This document shows, piece by piece, positions 26,354 through 35,178 of a DNA stretch of 64,000 nt (its first letter is position 1; every line of letters starts with the position of its first letter). The notes beneath the pieces were generated by a model. The model ran no database searches. It was not told where the DNA came from and saw nothing but the letters and a program-made list of their open reading frames with translations. The DNA comes from Curtobacterium sp. 9128 (lineage in GTDB: Bacteria; Actinomycetota; Actinomycetes; Actinomycetales; Microbacteriaceae). The position numbers were made by a program, and so were the translations under genes. The DNA lies in contig NZ_LT576451.1 of NCBI RefSeq assembly GCF_900086645.1, positions 620,001-684,000 on the forward strand, given 5' to 3'.

Positions 26354-27970
26354 TCAGTCGGTCGGGACGGAGGCGGTCGCTGCGCGGACCTGCCAGCCGG
26401 ACCCGTTCCTCGAGATGACGAGTCGGTACTCCTGGTCGAGAACGGCGCCGCCCGGCGTCGCCCACCGGACCTCGGCGAACCCGACTCGCTGGTCGTCGCC
26501 GCCACGCTCGACCCGCCAGTCGAGCAGCTCGGTGTACTGGAGCGTGCCGTCGAGGCCGGTGGAGGCGTTCCCGGTCTCGGAGAGCGCGACGTCGCCACGA
26601 CTGAGCGCTGCGAAGTACTTCGCGACAGCTGGGCGCGAGCGCGCGCTCGTCTGCGCATCGAGGCGGAAGGACGACGCTGTGCCGGTCGGCGCCGCGGCTG
26701 GGACACCCACCGACGCTGGGAGCCCGGAAACCCACACGCGGGCGCCGACGACCGTGACGGGGACCTGGAGCGACATCGTCGAGGTCGCGTCGGTTCCGTC
26801 GGCATCCGGCGTCGTCACCGGCACGACGACCGTCACGATCGCGTGCGAGGCGTCCACGTAGGTGAAGCCAGCGGCACGGGCCGCGCCAGCGGTGGAGGTT
26901 CCCTTCCCGTCCCACCCGGCCTGACCGGGCGTGCCGCCGACCATCAGCTGCGAGAGGGCCTCTGTCCGCGCCTGTCGGTCCGACTCGTCCCACGTGAAGT
27001 ACACCTCGGCGAAACGCTCGGCAGTCGAAGCCGCCACGGCCTGCGGGAAGGTGGCCGACGCGGGGGTGCTGCTCGCACTCACCGGCGCGAAGATCGATCG
27101 GAGGCCGACGGCGAGGGTGAGCACGGTCGCCGAAGCGACGAGGATCTGGATGGTCCGCACCCAGGAGCGACGGCCACCGCGGGAGCCGAGCCCGACCACG
27201 TCGCGCACGACCTCGGTCACCGAGCTGCGCAACGTCCCGGTCCCACCGTCGGTGTCGCGCTGTGGGTCGGCTGCTCGCGGGCGCGTACCGGCGCGCCGAG
27301 GCGGCGGATCGGACACGGCGGACTCGACGGCCGCCGTCGGGGACGTCGGTGGCGCCGTGCGAGCTGCCGGAGCCGACACGGGGTCCGGGTGCGGGAGCGG
27401 AGTCGGGGACGAAGGTGGCGCGGTCGGCGGCTCGGTCGTCGTGCCGGCCGTCGGCGATGCCGTCCGGGCCACGGCCGGCGCCTCCTGCACTCCGGGGAGA
27501 GGCGCATGGTCGGATCGGATCTCGCGGTCGAGCGGCGGCGGCAGCACCGGCAGTGTCGACGGGCGCAGCGACGGCGCGGCCGACGGGGTCGTCGGGACGG
27601 GGGCGGGTGCGGCCGACGGGGTCGTCGGGACGGGGACCGAGACCGATGTGGCTGGCGGCGTCGTGGAGGCGGGGACCGGCGTCGGCGATGTCACGACGAT
27701 CGGCGCCGGCTGCGCCGTGGACACCGGCACGGGAGGGATGGACAGCTGCGTCGACGGTGACGGGAGCGCTGCCGAGGCGGGCACGTCCGCGGTGGATGCG
27801 GGGGCGGCCCTCGTCCAGCCGGTCGCTCCCACAGGCCTCGGCTCGACGTCTCCGGCCGGTGCCGCCGTCGCCGAGCGAGCCCACGCGTCGACCGTGCGGG
27901 TGGGCTGCGCAGACTCGGCGCGGGCGCGGCGCTCGCGCAGCTCTCTGCGCGAGAGAAGTGCCTCTGACAT
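26354..27970 (-). CDS. Membrane protein resembling conjugation protein TcpC
   Basis: 538 residues from ATG 27970 (GAGGAGC upstream). The N-terminus is cytoplasmic and disordered: SRRELRERRARAE, then about 230 residues rich in Pro/Ala/Ser/Thr. One transmembrane helix follows (about 290-310, IQILVASATVLTLAVGL), then an extracytoplasmic region with two apparently related halves (FAEVYFTWDESDR; AVAKYFAALSRGD), the layout of TcpC/VirB8-like conjugation proteins. No other conjugation gene accompanies it, so the homology call is tentative. It heads the operon with the FHA protein and sortase. Confidence 0.6.
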   Translation of the reverse strand: MSEALLSRRELRERRARAESAQPTRTVDAWARSATAAPAGDVEPRPVGATGWTRAAPASTADVPASAALPSPSTQLSIPPVPVSTAQPAPIVVTSPTPVPASTTPPATSVSVPVPTTPSAAPAPVPTTPSAAPSLRPSTLPVLPPPLDREIRSDHAPLPGVQEAPAVARTASPTAGTTTEPPTAPPSSPTPLPHPDPVSAPAARTAPPTSPTAAVESAVSDPPPRRAGTRPRAADPQRDTDGGTGTLRSSVTEVVRDVVGLGSRGGRRSWVRTIQILVASATVLTLAVGLRSIFAPVSASSTPASATFPQAVAASTAERFAEVYFTWDESDRQARTEALSQLMVGGTPGQAGWDGKGTSTAGAARAAGFTYVDASHAIVTVVVPVTTPDADGTDATSTMSLQVPVTVVGARVWVSGLPASVGVPAAAPTGTASSFRLDAQTSARSRPAVAKYFAALSRGDVALSETGNASTGLDGTLQYTELLDWRVERGGDDQRVGFAEVRWATPGGAVLDQEYRLVISRNGSGWQVRAATASVPTD

Positions 27971-27995
27971 GCAAGCTCCTCGGTCGGGTAGCCCA

Positions 27996-28038
27996 AGGAT
28001 ACTACAAATATCACATATACAAATAGGATTTTGTGACA
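27996..28038. promoter_or_regulatory. AT-rich divergent promoter region
   Basis: About 43 bp of strikingly AT-rich sequence in an otherwise about 70% GC window, including two direct copies of TATTTGTA (minus strand). It lies between the TcpC-like gene (minus) and the TetR gene (plus) and must hold their promoters. Exact -35/-10 boxes are ambiguous. Confidence 0.5.
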
Positions 28039-28101
28039 CAGGACGCGCGTCCCCAGAACTGGCGGTCGCGCGGCACATCGCCGAGCCGGACAATCGACCT
28101 C

Positions 28102-28692
28102 ATGCCCGCGACCGACGACCTCGACCTCCGCGCACACATCGTCGCGGCGGGGATCTTCGCCTACCGTGCGGCCGACTTCCACGAGGTCGGGCCGGCCGAG
28201 GTCGCCGTCCACGCCGACATCACGGTCGAGGAGTTCCGTCGGGTGTACCCGGTGTGGGAGCTGTTCGTCGTCGCCGTGATCGACCGCTGGAACAACGCCC
28301 AGCGTGCAGCGCTCCGGTCCATCGCGGAGCAGGACGGTGCCGTCGCGTACGTCCGAGCCCGACTCGAGACGGGGCTCGGCGACCCTGCACTCGTCCGTCT
28401 GCGCCTCGCCCTGCTGAGTGCGGCGTCGAACCCCTCGCACGCAGCGGCGGGGTGGTTCCGGAAGCAGTACACGACGTCCTTCGAGGACCTCACGTTCGCC
28501 CTCGCCCGCGACGTCATCGCCGGTCGCGAGTCGAGTGGTTCCTCTGCACGGCACGGCGCCGAACAGCTCCTCGCGCTGTACGAAGGGCTGCAGCTGCAGT
28601 CGCTCCTCCGGGACGACGTCGACCTGCTGCCCGGCTTCGACCGCGCGGTCGCACGGATGCGCGTCGGCTGGGGAGCGGTCCAGCAGGTCTAG
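28102..28692 (+). CDS. TetR-like transcriptional regulator
   Basis: 196 residues from ATG 28102; a GTG at 28033 directly after AGGA in the AT-rich region is an alternative start. The N-terminal part (LRAHIVAAGIFAYRAADFHEVGPAEVAVHADITVEEFRRVYPVWELFVVAVIDR) has the spacing of a TetR HTH but with divergent residues. The C-terminal half is helical. It is divergent from the TcpC/FHA/sortase operon and is a candidate regulator of it. Its stop overlaps that of the convergent gene. Confidence 0.7.
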   Translation: MPATDDLDLRAHIVAAGIFAYRAADFHEVGPAEVAVHADITVEEFRRVYPVWELFVVAVIDRWNNAQRAALRSIAEQDGAVAYVRARLETGLGDPALVRLRLALLSAASNPSHAAAGWFRKQYTTSFEDLTFALARDVIAGRESSGSSARHGAEQLLALYEGLQLQSLLRDDVDLLPGFDRAVARMRVGWGAVQQV

Positions 28693-29150
28693 CGGTCGTC
28701 GACGGGTGCCGACCAGAGCCGCAGGAGCCGGAGGGCGTCCTCGGCCGCAGGGAACACCAGGCCGAACGGGTCGCTCGACACCCAGAAGGCCGTCAGCGGT
28801 GTCCATCGACGCCTGCCGCCGTGCCGCCAGGAGACACCGGGGGCGAACAGCGTCCCCGCCGGATCGCGGGGCACCTCGGTGACGGCGCTGCAGGGGATGC
28901 GCCGTGACCACAACCATCCCCGGACGACCAGGACATCCGGCTCGCACCGTACTCCGAGACGCCAGGCCCGGACCACGAGGTACCCCACCGCGGCGGCGAC
29001 GGGGCTGCAGGCCACCGCGAACTCGGCGTCACCCCACCACGTGGGCACGGTCGAGGCGAGGACCGCGACGGCGCAGAGACCCAGGGCGAGTCCGGCCATC
29101 GAGTTCCCGATGCGCACCACGACCGGCGCGCGGAGCAGGAGGGGGATCAC
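28689..29150 (-). CDS. Two-helix membrane protein with PH-like domain
   Basis: 153 residues from the GTG at 29150, overlapping the preceding stop (GTGA). Two hydrophobic helices (about 12-34 and 45-64) are followed by LGVRCEPDVLVVRGWLWSRRIPCSAVTEV, reminiscent of bacterial PH-like domains. The remainder contains RRRWTPLTAFW and a C-terminal helix. Function unknown. Its stop overlaps the convergent TetR stop. Confidence 0.65.
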   Translation of the reverse strand: MIPLLLRAPVVVRIGNSMAGLALGLCAVAVLASTVPTWWGDAEFAVACSPVAAAVGYLVVRAWRLGVRCEPDVLVVRGWLWSRRIPCSAVTEVPRDPAGTLFAPGVSWRHGGRRRWTPLTAFWVSSDPFGLVFPAAEDALRLLRLWSAPVDDR

Positions 29151-29386
29151 GTGGTGAACGGTCGGACGAGCTCCGCGGGCGTGGCCGAACGGACCGCCGC
29201 GATCAGCCGTCGTCCCTGCCACCACTCGTCGCGTCGGATCTGGAACACGAACCCGTCGGCATCCACGATCGTGAGGCCGTCATCACCTCGGGTCCCGACG
29301 ACGGACACGCCGGACAGATCGATGACCCGGGCGTCGCCGCGGCGGGGGAGCAGGACCAGGTCGGTTCCGTCCAACCGGACCCGCAC
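29147..29386 (-). CDS. Hypothetical protein, beta-rich (79 aa)
   Basis: From GTG 29386: alternating hydrophobic strands (VRLDGTDLVLLPRRGDARVIDLSGVSVVGTRGDD) and a C-terminal helix, a pattern like a PH or YcxB-type fold. The same frame stays open upstream to the peptidase stop at 29459 and encodes plausible sequence (YRDAFLPGWASV) but has no ATG/GTG, so the true start may be an upstream CTG. It overlaps the next gene by GTGA and probably works with that membrane PH-like protein. Confidence 0.5.
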   Translation of the reverse strand: MRVRLDGTDLVLLPRRGDARVIDLSGVSVVGTRGDDGLTIVDADGFVFQIRRDEWWQGRRLIAAVRSATPAELVRPFTT

Positions 29387-29458
29387 GCTCGCCCACCCCG
29401 GCAGGAAGGCGTCCCGGTAGGTGCTGCTCGACGACGACCTCGTGAGGTGGCGGGCATC

Positions 29459-30661
29459 CTAGACCGGACGCCCCGGAGCTCGCTCGTCGACCACGAGACC
29501 GTGCCGGGCGGCGACCGCGCGGAGGCCGGCATCCGGGGCGCCGGGCTCGTCGTCCAGGAGCTCCGCGTCCTCGTCGACGCACACGATGAGCCCCGGCAGG
29601 GCCGCTCGGAGCGCCGTCCGGAGCCCGGCGATCTCGTCGGCGGACACCGGGTGGTCGATCGGCGTCGCACGGCGGAGTCCACGGAGGCGGGACAGCGCGG
29701 CATCGGTCAGTTGCCGATCTGCACGGGTCCCGCTGTCGAGGTGGTTGAGGGCGCGCGCAGCATCGATCGTGGCGATGGACTCCTCGCTCGGTCCGACCTC
29801 GGCGACCCGGTGGACGGTCGCGACGAGCAGGTCGACCGCTGCGGCGAGGTCCTCGACGGCAGGGTCGATGGTGACGACGACGGTGCTCGAGGCGGTGTCG
29901 ACCTCGACGAACGAGCCGTCGACCGAGTAGGTGAGCCCTGCGTCGAGTCGGAGGGCCCGGAAGACCTCGTGCTCCAACACCGCGTCGAGCAGCTGCGCGT
30001 GCTCCGCCGGGACGAGCACCGAGAGCGCGGCGCCGCTGAGCCCGGACTCCACCACGACGCCACCCCGGACCGGACCGGACCACGAGGGCACGGGACCTGC
30101 TGCCCGACCGGACGGCAGCTGGACCGTCAGGGCATCAGCCGGCACCGGGCCTCCGGCGACGGTGACGACCGCGTTCTCCGCCACGAACCAGCGCTGCACC
30201 CACGCCCGGACGTCCTCGGCGCTGATGCCGTGGGTCGCTGCCCACCCGGCACCGGCACGACCAGGACCCGTCGGGCCGAAGCGGACCGTGTGGATCGACG
30301 GGACCTGCTCGCTGTACCGAAGGCGGTCCTCGCCCGCGAGGATCTTCCGCTCGTGCTCGACCTCGGCCGGTGTGACGTCGACCAGCGACCCGACAGCGTC
30401 CGCCATGCGCACGATGCCGGCGAGGGCCTCCTCGGCCGTGCTCGCGGTCACGGAGAAGATCGTCGCCCAGTCGTCGGTGGTCGCGTTGTGGGGAGCCGCG
30501 ATCGGCAGTGCGCGGCGGACGGCGAGGTGTTCGACCAGGTGGGTGATGCCGGCCAGTCGGACCGGCTCGTCCGAGGACCCGACGCCGAAGAACAGCATCG
30601 CCTCGACGGGACCGTCGGCGGGGGCATGGAGCACGGGGACCGTGGCGTTCGTGTGGAGCAC
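29459..30661 (-). CDS. M16 (insulinase-like) zinc metallopeptidase
   Basis: A 400-residue protein with the inverted zinc motif HLVEH at 41-45 and a downstream acidic helix (TPAEVEHERKILAGE, about 97-111) that should provide the third ligand. The C-terminal half resembles the second M16 domain, including LRLDAGLTYSVDGSF, the R/Y motif region. It is compact, about 400 residues like bacterial processing-peptidase-like M16B members. There is no signal peptide, so it is cytoplasmic. Substrate unknown. Confidence 0.85.
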   Translation of the reverse strand: MLHTNATVPVLHAPADGPVEAMLFFGVGSSDEPVRLAGITHLVEHLAVRRALPIAAPHNATTDDWATIFSVTASTAEEALAGIVRMADAVGSLVDVTPAEVEHERKILAGEDRLRYSEQVPSIHTVRFGPTGPGRAGAGWAATHGISAEDVRAWVQRWFVAENAVVTVAGGPVPADALTVQLPSGRAAGPVPSWSGPVRGGVVVESGLSGAALSVLVPAEHAQLLDAVLEHEVFRALRLDAGLTYSVDGSFVEVDTASSTVVVTIDPAVEDLAAAVDLLVATVHRVAEVGPSEESIATIDAARALNHLDSGTRADRQLTDAALSRLRGLRRATPIDHPVSADEIAGLRTALRAALPGLIVCVDEDAELLDDEPGAPDAGLRAVAARHGLVVDERAPGRPV

Positions 30662-30721
30662 ACCGGAGTATCGCCCGGATCATCGACCTCGGCATCGCCC
30701 CAGAACGAGGGCGCGGGAGGG

Positions 30722-31342
30722 TCAGTCCAGCTCGAGCCGCATCACGTACCGCCGCACGGTGGGGTGCGTGACCTCACGGAAGCCGGCATCGACGAAGGCC
30801 GACCGCGCGCCCACGAAGAGCTCGCCCCAGATGTCGTCCTTCCCTTCGGCGAACTGCATCGGGTACCCCTCGACCGCTCTCGCCCCGCTCCGTCTGGCGT
30901 GCTCCGCGGCGCCGACGACCAGCGCGCGGCTCACGCCCTGCCGTCGGAACCCCTTGCGGACCACGAAGCAGGCGATCGCCCACACACCGTCGTCGTCGCG
31001 GTCCTCGTCACGACCGGACCACGGCACCCGGGTCTTCCGGAGCCGCACGAACGCGGGTCGGGGCTCGACGGCTGCCCAGCCGACGGGCTCGCCGTCACGG
31101 TAGGCAACGATGCCCGTCGTGTCGCGCGCGCTCGGGTCGTCGCAGCCGACCTCGGCCCGGAAGCGCCTGGTGCGCTCGTCGTTCGGCATGTCCGTGAACG
31201 CGCGGTCGAGCAGCTTCAGCCACTGGCAGTGGCACGTCCCCGGATTGCCTCGCTCGCCGAAGACCAGGTCGAGGTCGCTCCAGGGCACCTCGTTCCCCGG
31301 TCGGAACGTGATCTGCCCACGGGTCGTGTCCGTCGTCGTCAT
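30722..31342 (-). CDS. GNAT family N-acetyltransferase
   Basis: 206 residues. The acetyl-CoA site is VRKGFRRQGVSRALV (R/Q-x-x-G-x-G/A type) after the beta4 strand GVWAIACFV. The N-terminal region has GNPGTCHCQWLK with two cysteines. The sequence GYPMQFAEGKDDIWGELFVGARSAFVDAGF matches a GNAT subgroup often annotated only as acetyltransferase. Substrate unknown. It is divergent from the NUDIX gene. Confidence 0.85.
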   Translation of the reverse strand: MTTTDTTRGQITFRPGNEVPWSDLDLVFGERGNPGTCHCQWLKLLDRAFTDMPNDERTRRFRAEVGCDDPSARDTTGIVAYRDGEPVGWAAVEPRPAFVRLRKTRVPWSGRDEDRDDDGVWAIACFVVRKGFRRQGVSRALVVGAAEHARRSGARAVEGYPMQFAEGKDDIWGELFVGARSAFVDAGFREVTHPTVRRYVMRLELD

Positions 31343-31482
31343 CGCACGCCGTCCCTCCGGTCCGGATGGCGATCACGATAGCCGTCACCCCGGACGTCGC
31401 GTCGGCTGCGTGGTCGCCGGGACGGCCGGGAGGCTCGGCGCGGCATGCGTGCGCCGGCTCGGCATGCTGGGATGGTCGGGTC

Positions 31483-31923
31483 ATGGAGTACACGGACTAC
31501 GACACCCGGCTCGCTGCGTACGGCGTGGTCACGCACGAGGGTCGGGTCCTGCTCGCCATGCAGCGGTTCCCGGAGGCGGGGACGTGGGCGCTGCCCGGTG
31601 GCGGGGTCGAGTACGACGAGAGCGTCGAGCAGGCGGTCGTCCGTGAGTTCATGGAGGAGACCGGGTACGAGGTCTCGGTCGGCGGCCTGCTCGGGGTGCG
31701 GCACCACCTGGTTCCCGCAGAACGCCGGATGCACGAGAACGGCCGGCCGATGAAGGCCGTGCAGGTCGTGTTCCGGGTGACGATCACCGGCGGCGAGCTC
31801 CGGGACGAGGCCGACGGGTCGACGGAGCGGGCGGACTGGATCTCGATCGCCGAGCTCCCGCACCACCGGCACGGCCTGGTGGTCCCCATCGCGCTCGGCT
31901 GGGCCGGAGCCCTCACCGCCTGA
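31483..31923 (+). CDS. NUDIX hydrolase
   Basis: 146 residues from ATG 31483; earlier in-frame ATGs add a low-complexity leader. The Nudix box is complete: GGVEYDESVEQAVVREFMEETGYEV fits Gx5Ex7REUxEExGU. It would hydrolyse a nucleoside-diphosphate derivative with Mg2+; the exact substrate cannot be told. The gene ends 8 bp from the convergent VOC gene. A copy of the dispersed motif (31424-31438) lies 45 bp upstream of the start. Confidence 0.88.
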   Translation: MEYTDYDTRLAAYGVVTHEGRVLLAMQRFPEAGTWALPGGGVEYDESVEQAVVREFMEETGYEVSVGGLLGVRHHLVPAERRMHENGRPMKAVQVVFRVTITGGELRDEADGSTERADWISIAELPHHRHGLVVPIALGWAGALTA

Positions 31924-31931
31924 GGGCTGCG

Positions 31932-32303
31932 CTACTCGGCGATGACGCTGAAGACGTTGCCGGACGGGTCGGTGAACCACGCGATGAGCGGGCCGCCCTT
32001 GCGGTTGATGCCCTTGTCGTCGGTCATGCCCTCGTAGTGGAGGAACTCGACGCCCTTCGCGGCCAGCTCGTCGACCGCGGCGTCGACGTCCGGCACGGGG
32101 AAGTTCAGCACCGTGAACGCGGCGGGTTCGTGGGCAGGGCCCTTCGGGTACGCCAGCACCCAGCGACCGCCGCCGAGCTGGATCGAGAGCATGCCGTGGT
32201 CCTCGGTGACGTCGAGGCCGAGGACGTCCGTGTAGAACGCCTTCGCCTCTCCAGGGTCCCGCACCGAGAACCCGCTGAACGCCTTCGTCGCATCGATGAC
32301 CAT
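31932..32303 (-). CDS. VOC family protein (glyoxalase/bleomycin-resistance fold)
   Basis: 123 residues with two beta-alpha-beta-beta-beta modules: [26 protein letters not shown], then [19 protein letters not shown], ending [20 protein letters not shown]. One likely metal ligand (the Glu near the end, in the usual DPDGN-x-x-x-L-x-E position) is replaced by the final -VIAE. Small VOC proteins of this type are often of unknown substrate. It is divergent from the kinase gene at 32337. Confidence 0.85.
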   Translation of the reverse strand: MVIDATKAFSGFSVRDPGEAKAFYTDVLGLDVTEDHGMLSIQLGGGRWVLAYPKGPAHEPAAFTVLNFPVPDVDAAVDELAAKGVEFLHYEGMTDDKGINRKGGPLIAWFTDPSGNVFSVIAE

Positions 32304-32336
32304 GCCGACAGTGAACCACTCTGCGAGGATGAGGGC

Positions 32337-32975
32337 GTGCCTGTGGAGGGATCGGTCGACGAGGCCGTCGAGCGTGCGGTCGAACTGGCGTCCTCCGGGC
32401 GTCGGGCGGTGCTCGGCATCGCCGGAGCGCCGGGCGCGGGCAAGTCCACGCTGGCCAGACGGGTCGTCGCCGCCGTGGACGACCGGTTCGGGCCCGGGAC
32501 GGCCGTGCAGGTCCCGATGGACGGCTTCCACCTGGCGAACGTCGCGCTCGACTCGCTCGGCCGGCACGACCGCAAGGGTGCGGTCGACACCTTCGACGCC
32601 GACGGGTACGTCGCGCTCGTGCGGCGGCTCGTGGCTGCTGACGAACCGGTCGTCTGGGCGCCGGACTTCGACCGCCGCGTCGACGAGCCCGTTGCGGGCA
32701 GCATCGCCGTGCCGCGGGCGGCCACGCTCGTGGTCTCCGAGGGCAACTACCTGCTCGACGACACCGAGCCGTGGGCGGCGCTCCGCGACCTCTTCACCGA
32801 GACGTGGTCCTGCGTCGTGGACGACGGGGTCCGCGTCGATCGTCTGGTCGGCCGGCACATGCGGCACGGCCGCGACCACGAGGCGGCCGTTCGGTGGGCG
32901 ATCGACGTCGACGGCGTGAACGCCGCACGCGTCGCTCCCACGGTGAGCCGAGCCTCCCGGATCGTCCGGACCTGA
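32337..32975 (+). CDS. Uridine-kinase-like P-loop kinase
   Basis: 212 residues from GTG 32337. The Walker A is GAPGAGKST (30-38). [33 protein letters not shown] is the substrate region typical of the uridine kinase/fructose-transport-kinase-like (FrcK/YFH7) family, and [13 protein letters not shown] includes Walker B. It probably phosphorylates a nucleoside or sugar. Its final codons include the dispersed motif at 32948-32957. The NmrA-like gene follows after 22 bp. Confidence 0.85.
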   Translation: MPVEGSVDEAVERAVELASSGRRAVLGIAGAPGAGKSTLARRVVAAVDDRFGPGTAVQVPMDGFHLANVALDSLGRHDRKGAVDTFDADGYVALVRRLVAADEPVVWAPDFDRRVDEPVAGSIAVPRAATLVVSEGNYLLDDTEPWAALRDLFTETWSCVVDDGVRVDRLVGRHMRHGRDHEAAVRWAIDVDGVNAARVAPTVSRASRIVRT

Positions 32976-32997
32976 CCACCTGAACGAAGGAACCGAC

Positions 32998-33831
32998 ATG
33001 ACCATCGCCATCACCGGCGCGACCGGCAACATCGGCGGTGCCGTCGCCCGCGCGCTCGCCGCGGACGGCGTGCCGTTCCGGATGATCGTCCGTGACGCCG
33101 CACGGGCTCCTGCGCTGCCCGGGACGGACGTCGCCGTGGCGACGTTCGACGACGTCGACGCCGCGCGCACCGCGCTCGAGGGCATCGACGTCCTGCTCAT
33201 GGTCTCCGCCGCAGAGGCCGAGGACCGCTTGGCGCAGCACCGCGCCTTCGTCGGGGCGGCGGCGACGGCCGGTGTCCGGCACGTCGTCTACACCTCGTTC
33301 TCGGGAGCGGCCGCGGATGCGACCTTCACGCTCGGTCGCGACCACTGGGCGACGGAGCAGGCGATCCGGGCCACTGGCATGGCGCACACGTTCCTGCGGG
33401 ACAACTTCTACCTGGACTTCGTCGAGGACCTGGTGGGCGAGGACGGGGTGATCCGTGGGCCGGCCGGCGACGGTGCGATGGCTGCCGTCGCTCGCGCGGA
33501 CGTCGCACGGGTCGCGACGGCGGTGCTCGAGCACCCGACGGCGCACCTCGACCGGACCTACGAACTCACCGGTCCCGTGGCGATCACCCTGGAGCAGGCG
33601 GCCGCGACGGTGAGCGCCGAGCGGGGCCGCACGGTGACGTACCACCCGGAGACGCTCGACGAGGCCTACGCGTCGCGCGCGCGGTGGAACCCGGAGCGGT
33701 GGCAGGCCGATGCGTGGGTGAGCACCTACACGGCGATCGCCGAGGGAGCGCTGGCGCACGTCTCAGGGGACGTCGAACGGGTCACCGGGCGGGCGCCGAT
33801 GACGCTGCAGGACGTCCTGCGCGTCGGCTGA
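32998..33831 (+). CDS. NmrA-like / atypical SDR NAD(P)H-binding protein
   Basis: 277 residues, preceded by GAAGGAACC. The N-terminal motif [16 protein letters not shown] is the GxxGxxG of atypical SDRs, and [14 protein letters not shown] with the conserved Arg suggests [16 protein letters not shown] and [14 protein letters not shown] match the NmrA/QOR2-type quinone oxidoreductase group. It could reduce quinones or act as a redox sensor. It is followed by a strong hairpin and a convergent gene. Confidence 0.87.
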   Translation: MTIAITGATGNIGGAVARALAADGVPFRMIVRDAARAPALPGTDVAVATFDDVDAARTALEGIDVLLMVSAAEAEDRLAQHRAFVGAAATAGVRHVVYTSFSGAAADATFTLGRDHWATEQAIRATGMAHTFLRDNFYLDFVEDLVGEDGVIRGPAGDGAMAAVARADVARVATAVLEHPTAHLDRTYELTGPVAITLEQAAATVSAERGRTVTYHPETLDEAYASRARWNPERWQADAWVSTYTAIAEGALAHVSGDVERVTGRAPMTLQDVLRVG

Positions 33832-33877
33832 CGGCTTCTTGCGCGCCCGCCGGCGCGGAGTTGCGCCCCGCTCTGGA

Positions 33878-33907
33878 CATCGCGCCCGATCCTGACGGGG
33901 CGCGATG
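33878..33907. terminator. Bidirectional terminator hairpin
   Basis: Perfect 10-bp arms (CATCGCGCCC and GGGCGCGATG) around a 10-nt loop, flanked by an outer partly paired stem of TTGCGCCCCGC-type sequence. It lies between the convergent NmrA-like and MFS genes. Confidence 0.75.
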
Positions 33908-33936
33908 TTCGTGCGGGGGCGCGAACCGACGGCGGG

Positions 33937-35178
33937 TCAGGGCACCCGGCGGGCGGACAGGGTCCCCACGATGCCGAGGGTCAGGACGGCCACGAGCACG
34001 ACGAGCAGCGGCGCGGTCCAGGCGTTCGTCGCGTCGTGCAGCGCCCCGGCGACGAGCGGCCCAGCCGACCCGATCAGGTAGCCGCCGCCCTGCACGAACG
34101 CGGACATCCTCCTGGCGTCGTCGTCGGTCGACACCAGTCGCACGATGATGATGAAGATGACGGTGATCCCGCCGCCCTGGGCCGCCCCGCCGAGGATCGA
34201 CCACAGCAACCAGAGCTGCGGCGCGAACAGCAGCCCGAGTGGCATCGCGAGCCAGAGGAACGCCACCAGGGACAGGATCGCCCTGGGGCGCCAGCGGGAG
34301 GCGAGCACGGGCACGCCGAGCGCCCCGACGACCGCGAGGATCTGGAACACCGACGAGCTCGCACCCGACGACGCCTTCGAGAAGCCGATCTCGTCGTGCA
34401 GCAGCGTCGGGATCCACGCCGTGAGCGCGTAGTACGAGAACGCCTGACCGCCGAACGCCAGCGTGAGCCCGATCGTCACCCACCTGGCCGGGCGGGCAGC
34501 GGCAGCGGAGGGCACGCGGATCGCACCGGTCCCGACGACCTGGTCGATCGGCCCGGTCACGACCGCGGGTTCGGTCGGCGTCCCGGTCGCCGGGCGCATC
34601 CACGCGGCCCGTGCCCCGACCGCGGATGTCCAGGCCAGCCCGGCGACCACGGCGAGGAGTCCCCACACCGCGATCGCGACCGGCCAGCCCCACACGGATG
34701 CGAGCGGTGCGGTGGCGAGCGACGTCAGCATCGACCCGACGTTGAGCGCTGACGTGTACACGCCGGTGACGATCCCGACGCGCTCCGGCGAGGTGTCCCG
34801 GCGGATGACGACGGGGATCACCACGTTGCCGATGGTGATGCCGATACCGATCACCGCGGTGCCGATCAGCAGTGCCGCGGCACTCGGGACCGACCGGAGC
34901 ACGGTTCCGGCGAGCACGATCACGAGCGACAGGGACAGTGCCCGTTCCGGGGTCGCCTTCGCGATCACCCAGCTCGCGAGCGGCGTCGCGAGGGCGAAGC
35001 ACAGCACCGGGATGGTCGTGAGGAGCCCGGCGACGGTGGTCGTCAGACCGAGGTCGAGCCGGATGTCGCCGATCACCGGCGCCGGGGCGACGATGGGGCC
35101 GCGCAGGTTCAGCGCGACGAGCACGATGGCCGCCGGCAGCACCCAGCCGGCGCGGCGCAGTGCGGCTGCGCGGGTCAC
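33937..35178 (-). CDS. MFS transporter, CynX/NimT-like
   Basis: 413 residues from GTG 35178, overlapping the HAD stop (GTGA). Twelve hydrophobic helices; LNLRGPIVAPAPVIGDIRLDLGLTTTVAGLLTTIPVLCFA near the N-terminus is the hallmark of the CynX/NimT group (cyanate and 2-nitroimidazole transporters). The substrate cannot be assigned; actinobacterial members are numerous and mostly uncharacterised. It is transcribed with the HAD phosphatase. Confidence 0.87.
   Translation of the reverse strand: MTRAAALRRAGWVLPAAIVLVALNLRGPIVAPAPVIGDIRLDLGLTTTVAGLLTTIPVLCFALATPLASWVIAKATPERALSLSLVIVLAGTVLRSVPSAAALLIGTAVIGIGITIGNVVIPVVIRRDTSPERVGIVTGVYTSALNVGSMLTSLATAPLASVWGWPVAIAVWGLLAVVAGLAWTSAVGARAAWMRPATGTPTEPAVVTGPIDQVVGTGAIRVPSAAAARPARWVTIGLTLAFGGQAFSYYALTAWIPTLLHDEIGFSKASSGASSSVFQILAVVGALGVPVLASRWRPRAILSLVAFLWLAMPLGLLFAPQLWLLWSILGGAAQGGGITVIFIIIVRLVSTDDDARRMSAFVQGGGYLIGSAGPLVAGALHDATNAWTAPLLVVLVAVLTLGIVGTLSARRVP

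Noticed and set aside
26354..27970. Integrative conjugative element
   Set aside because: A TcpC-like protein alone is insufficient. No relaxase, coupling ATPase, VirB4-type ATPase, integrase or att repeats were found, and flanks are ordinary chromosomal genes.
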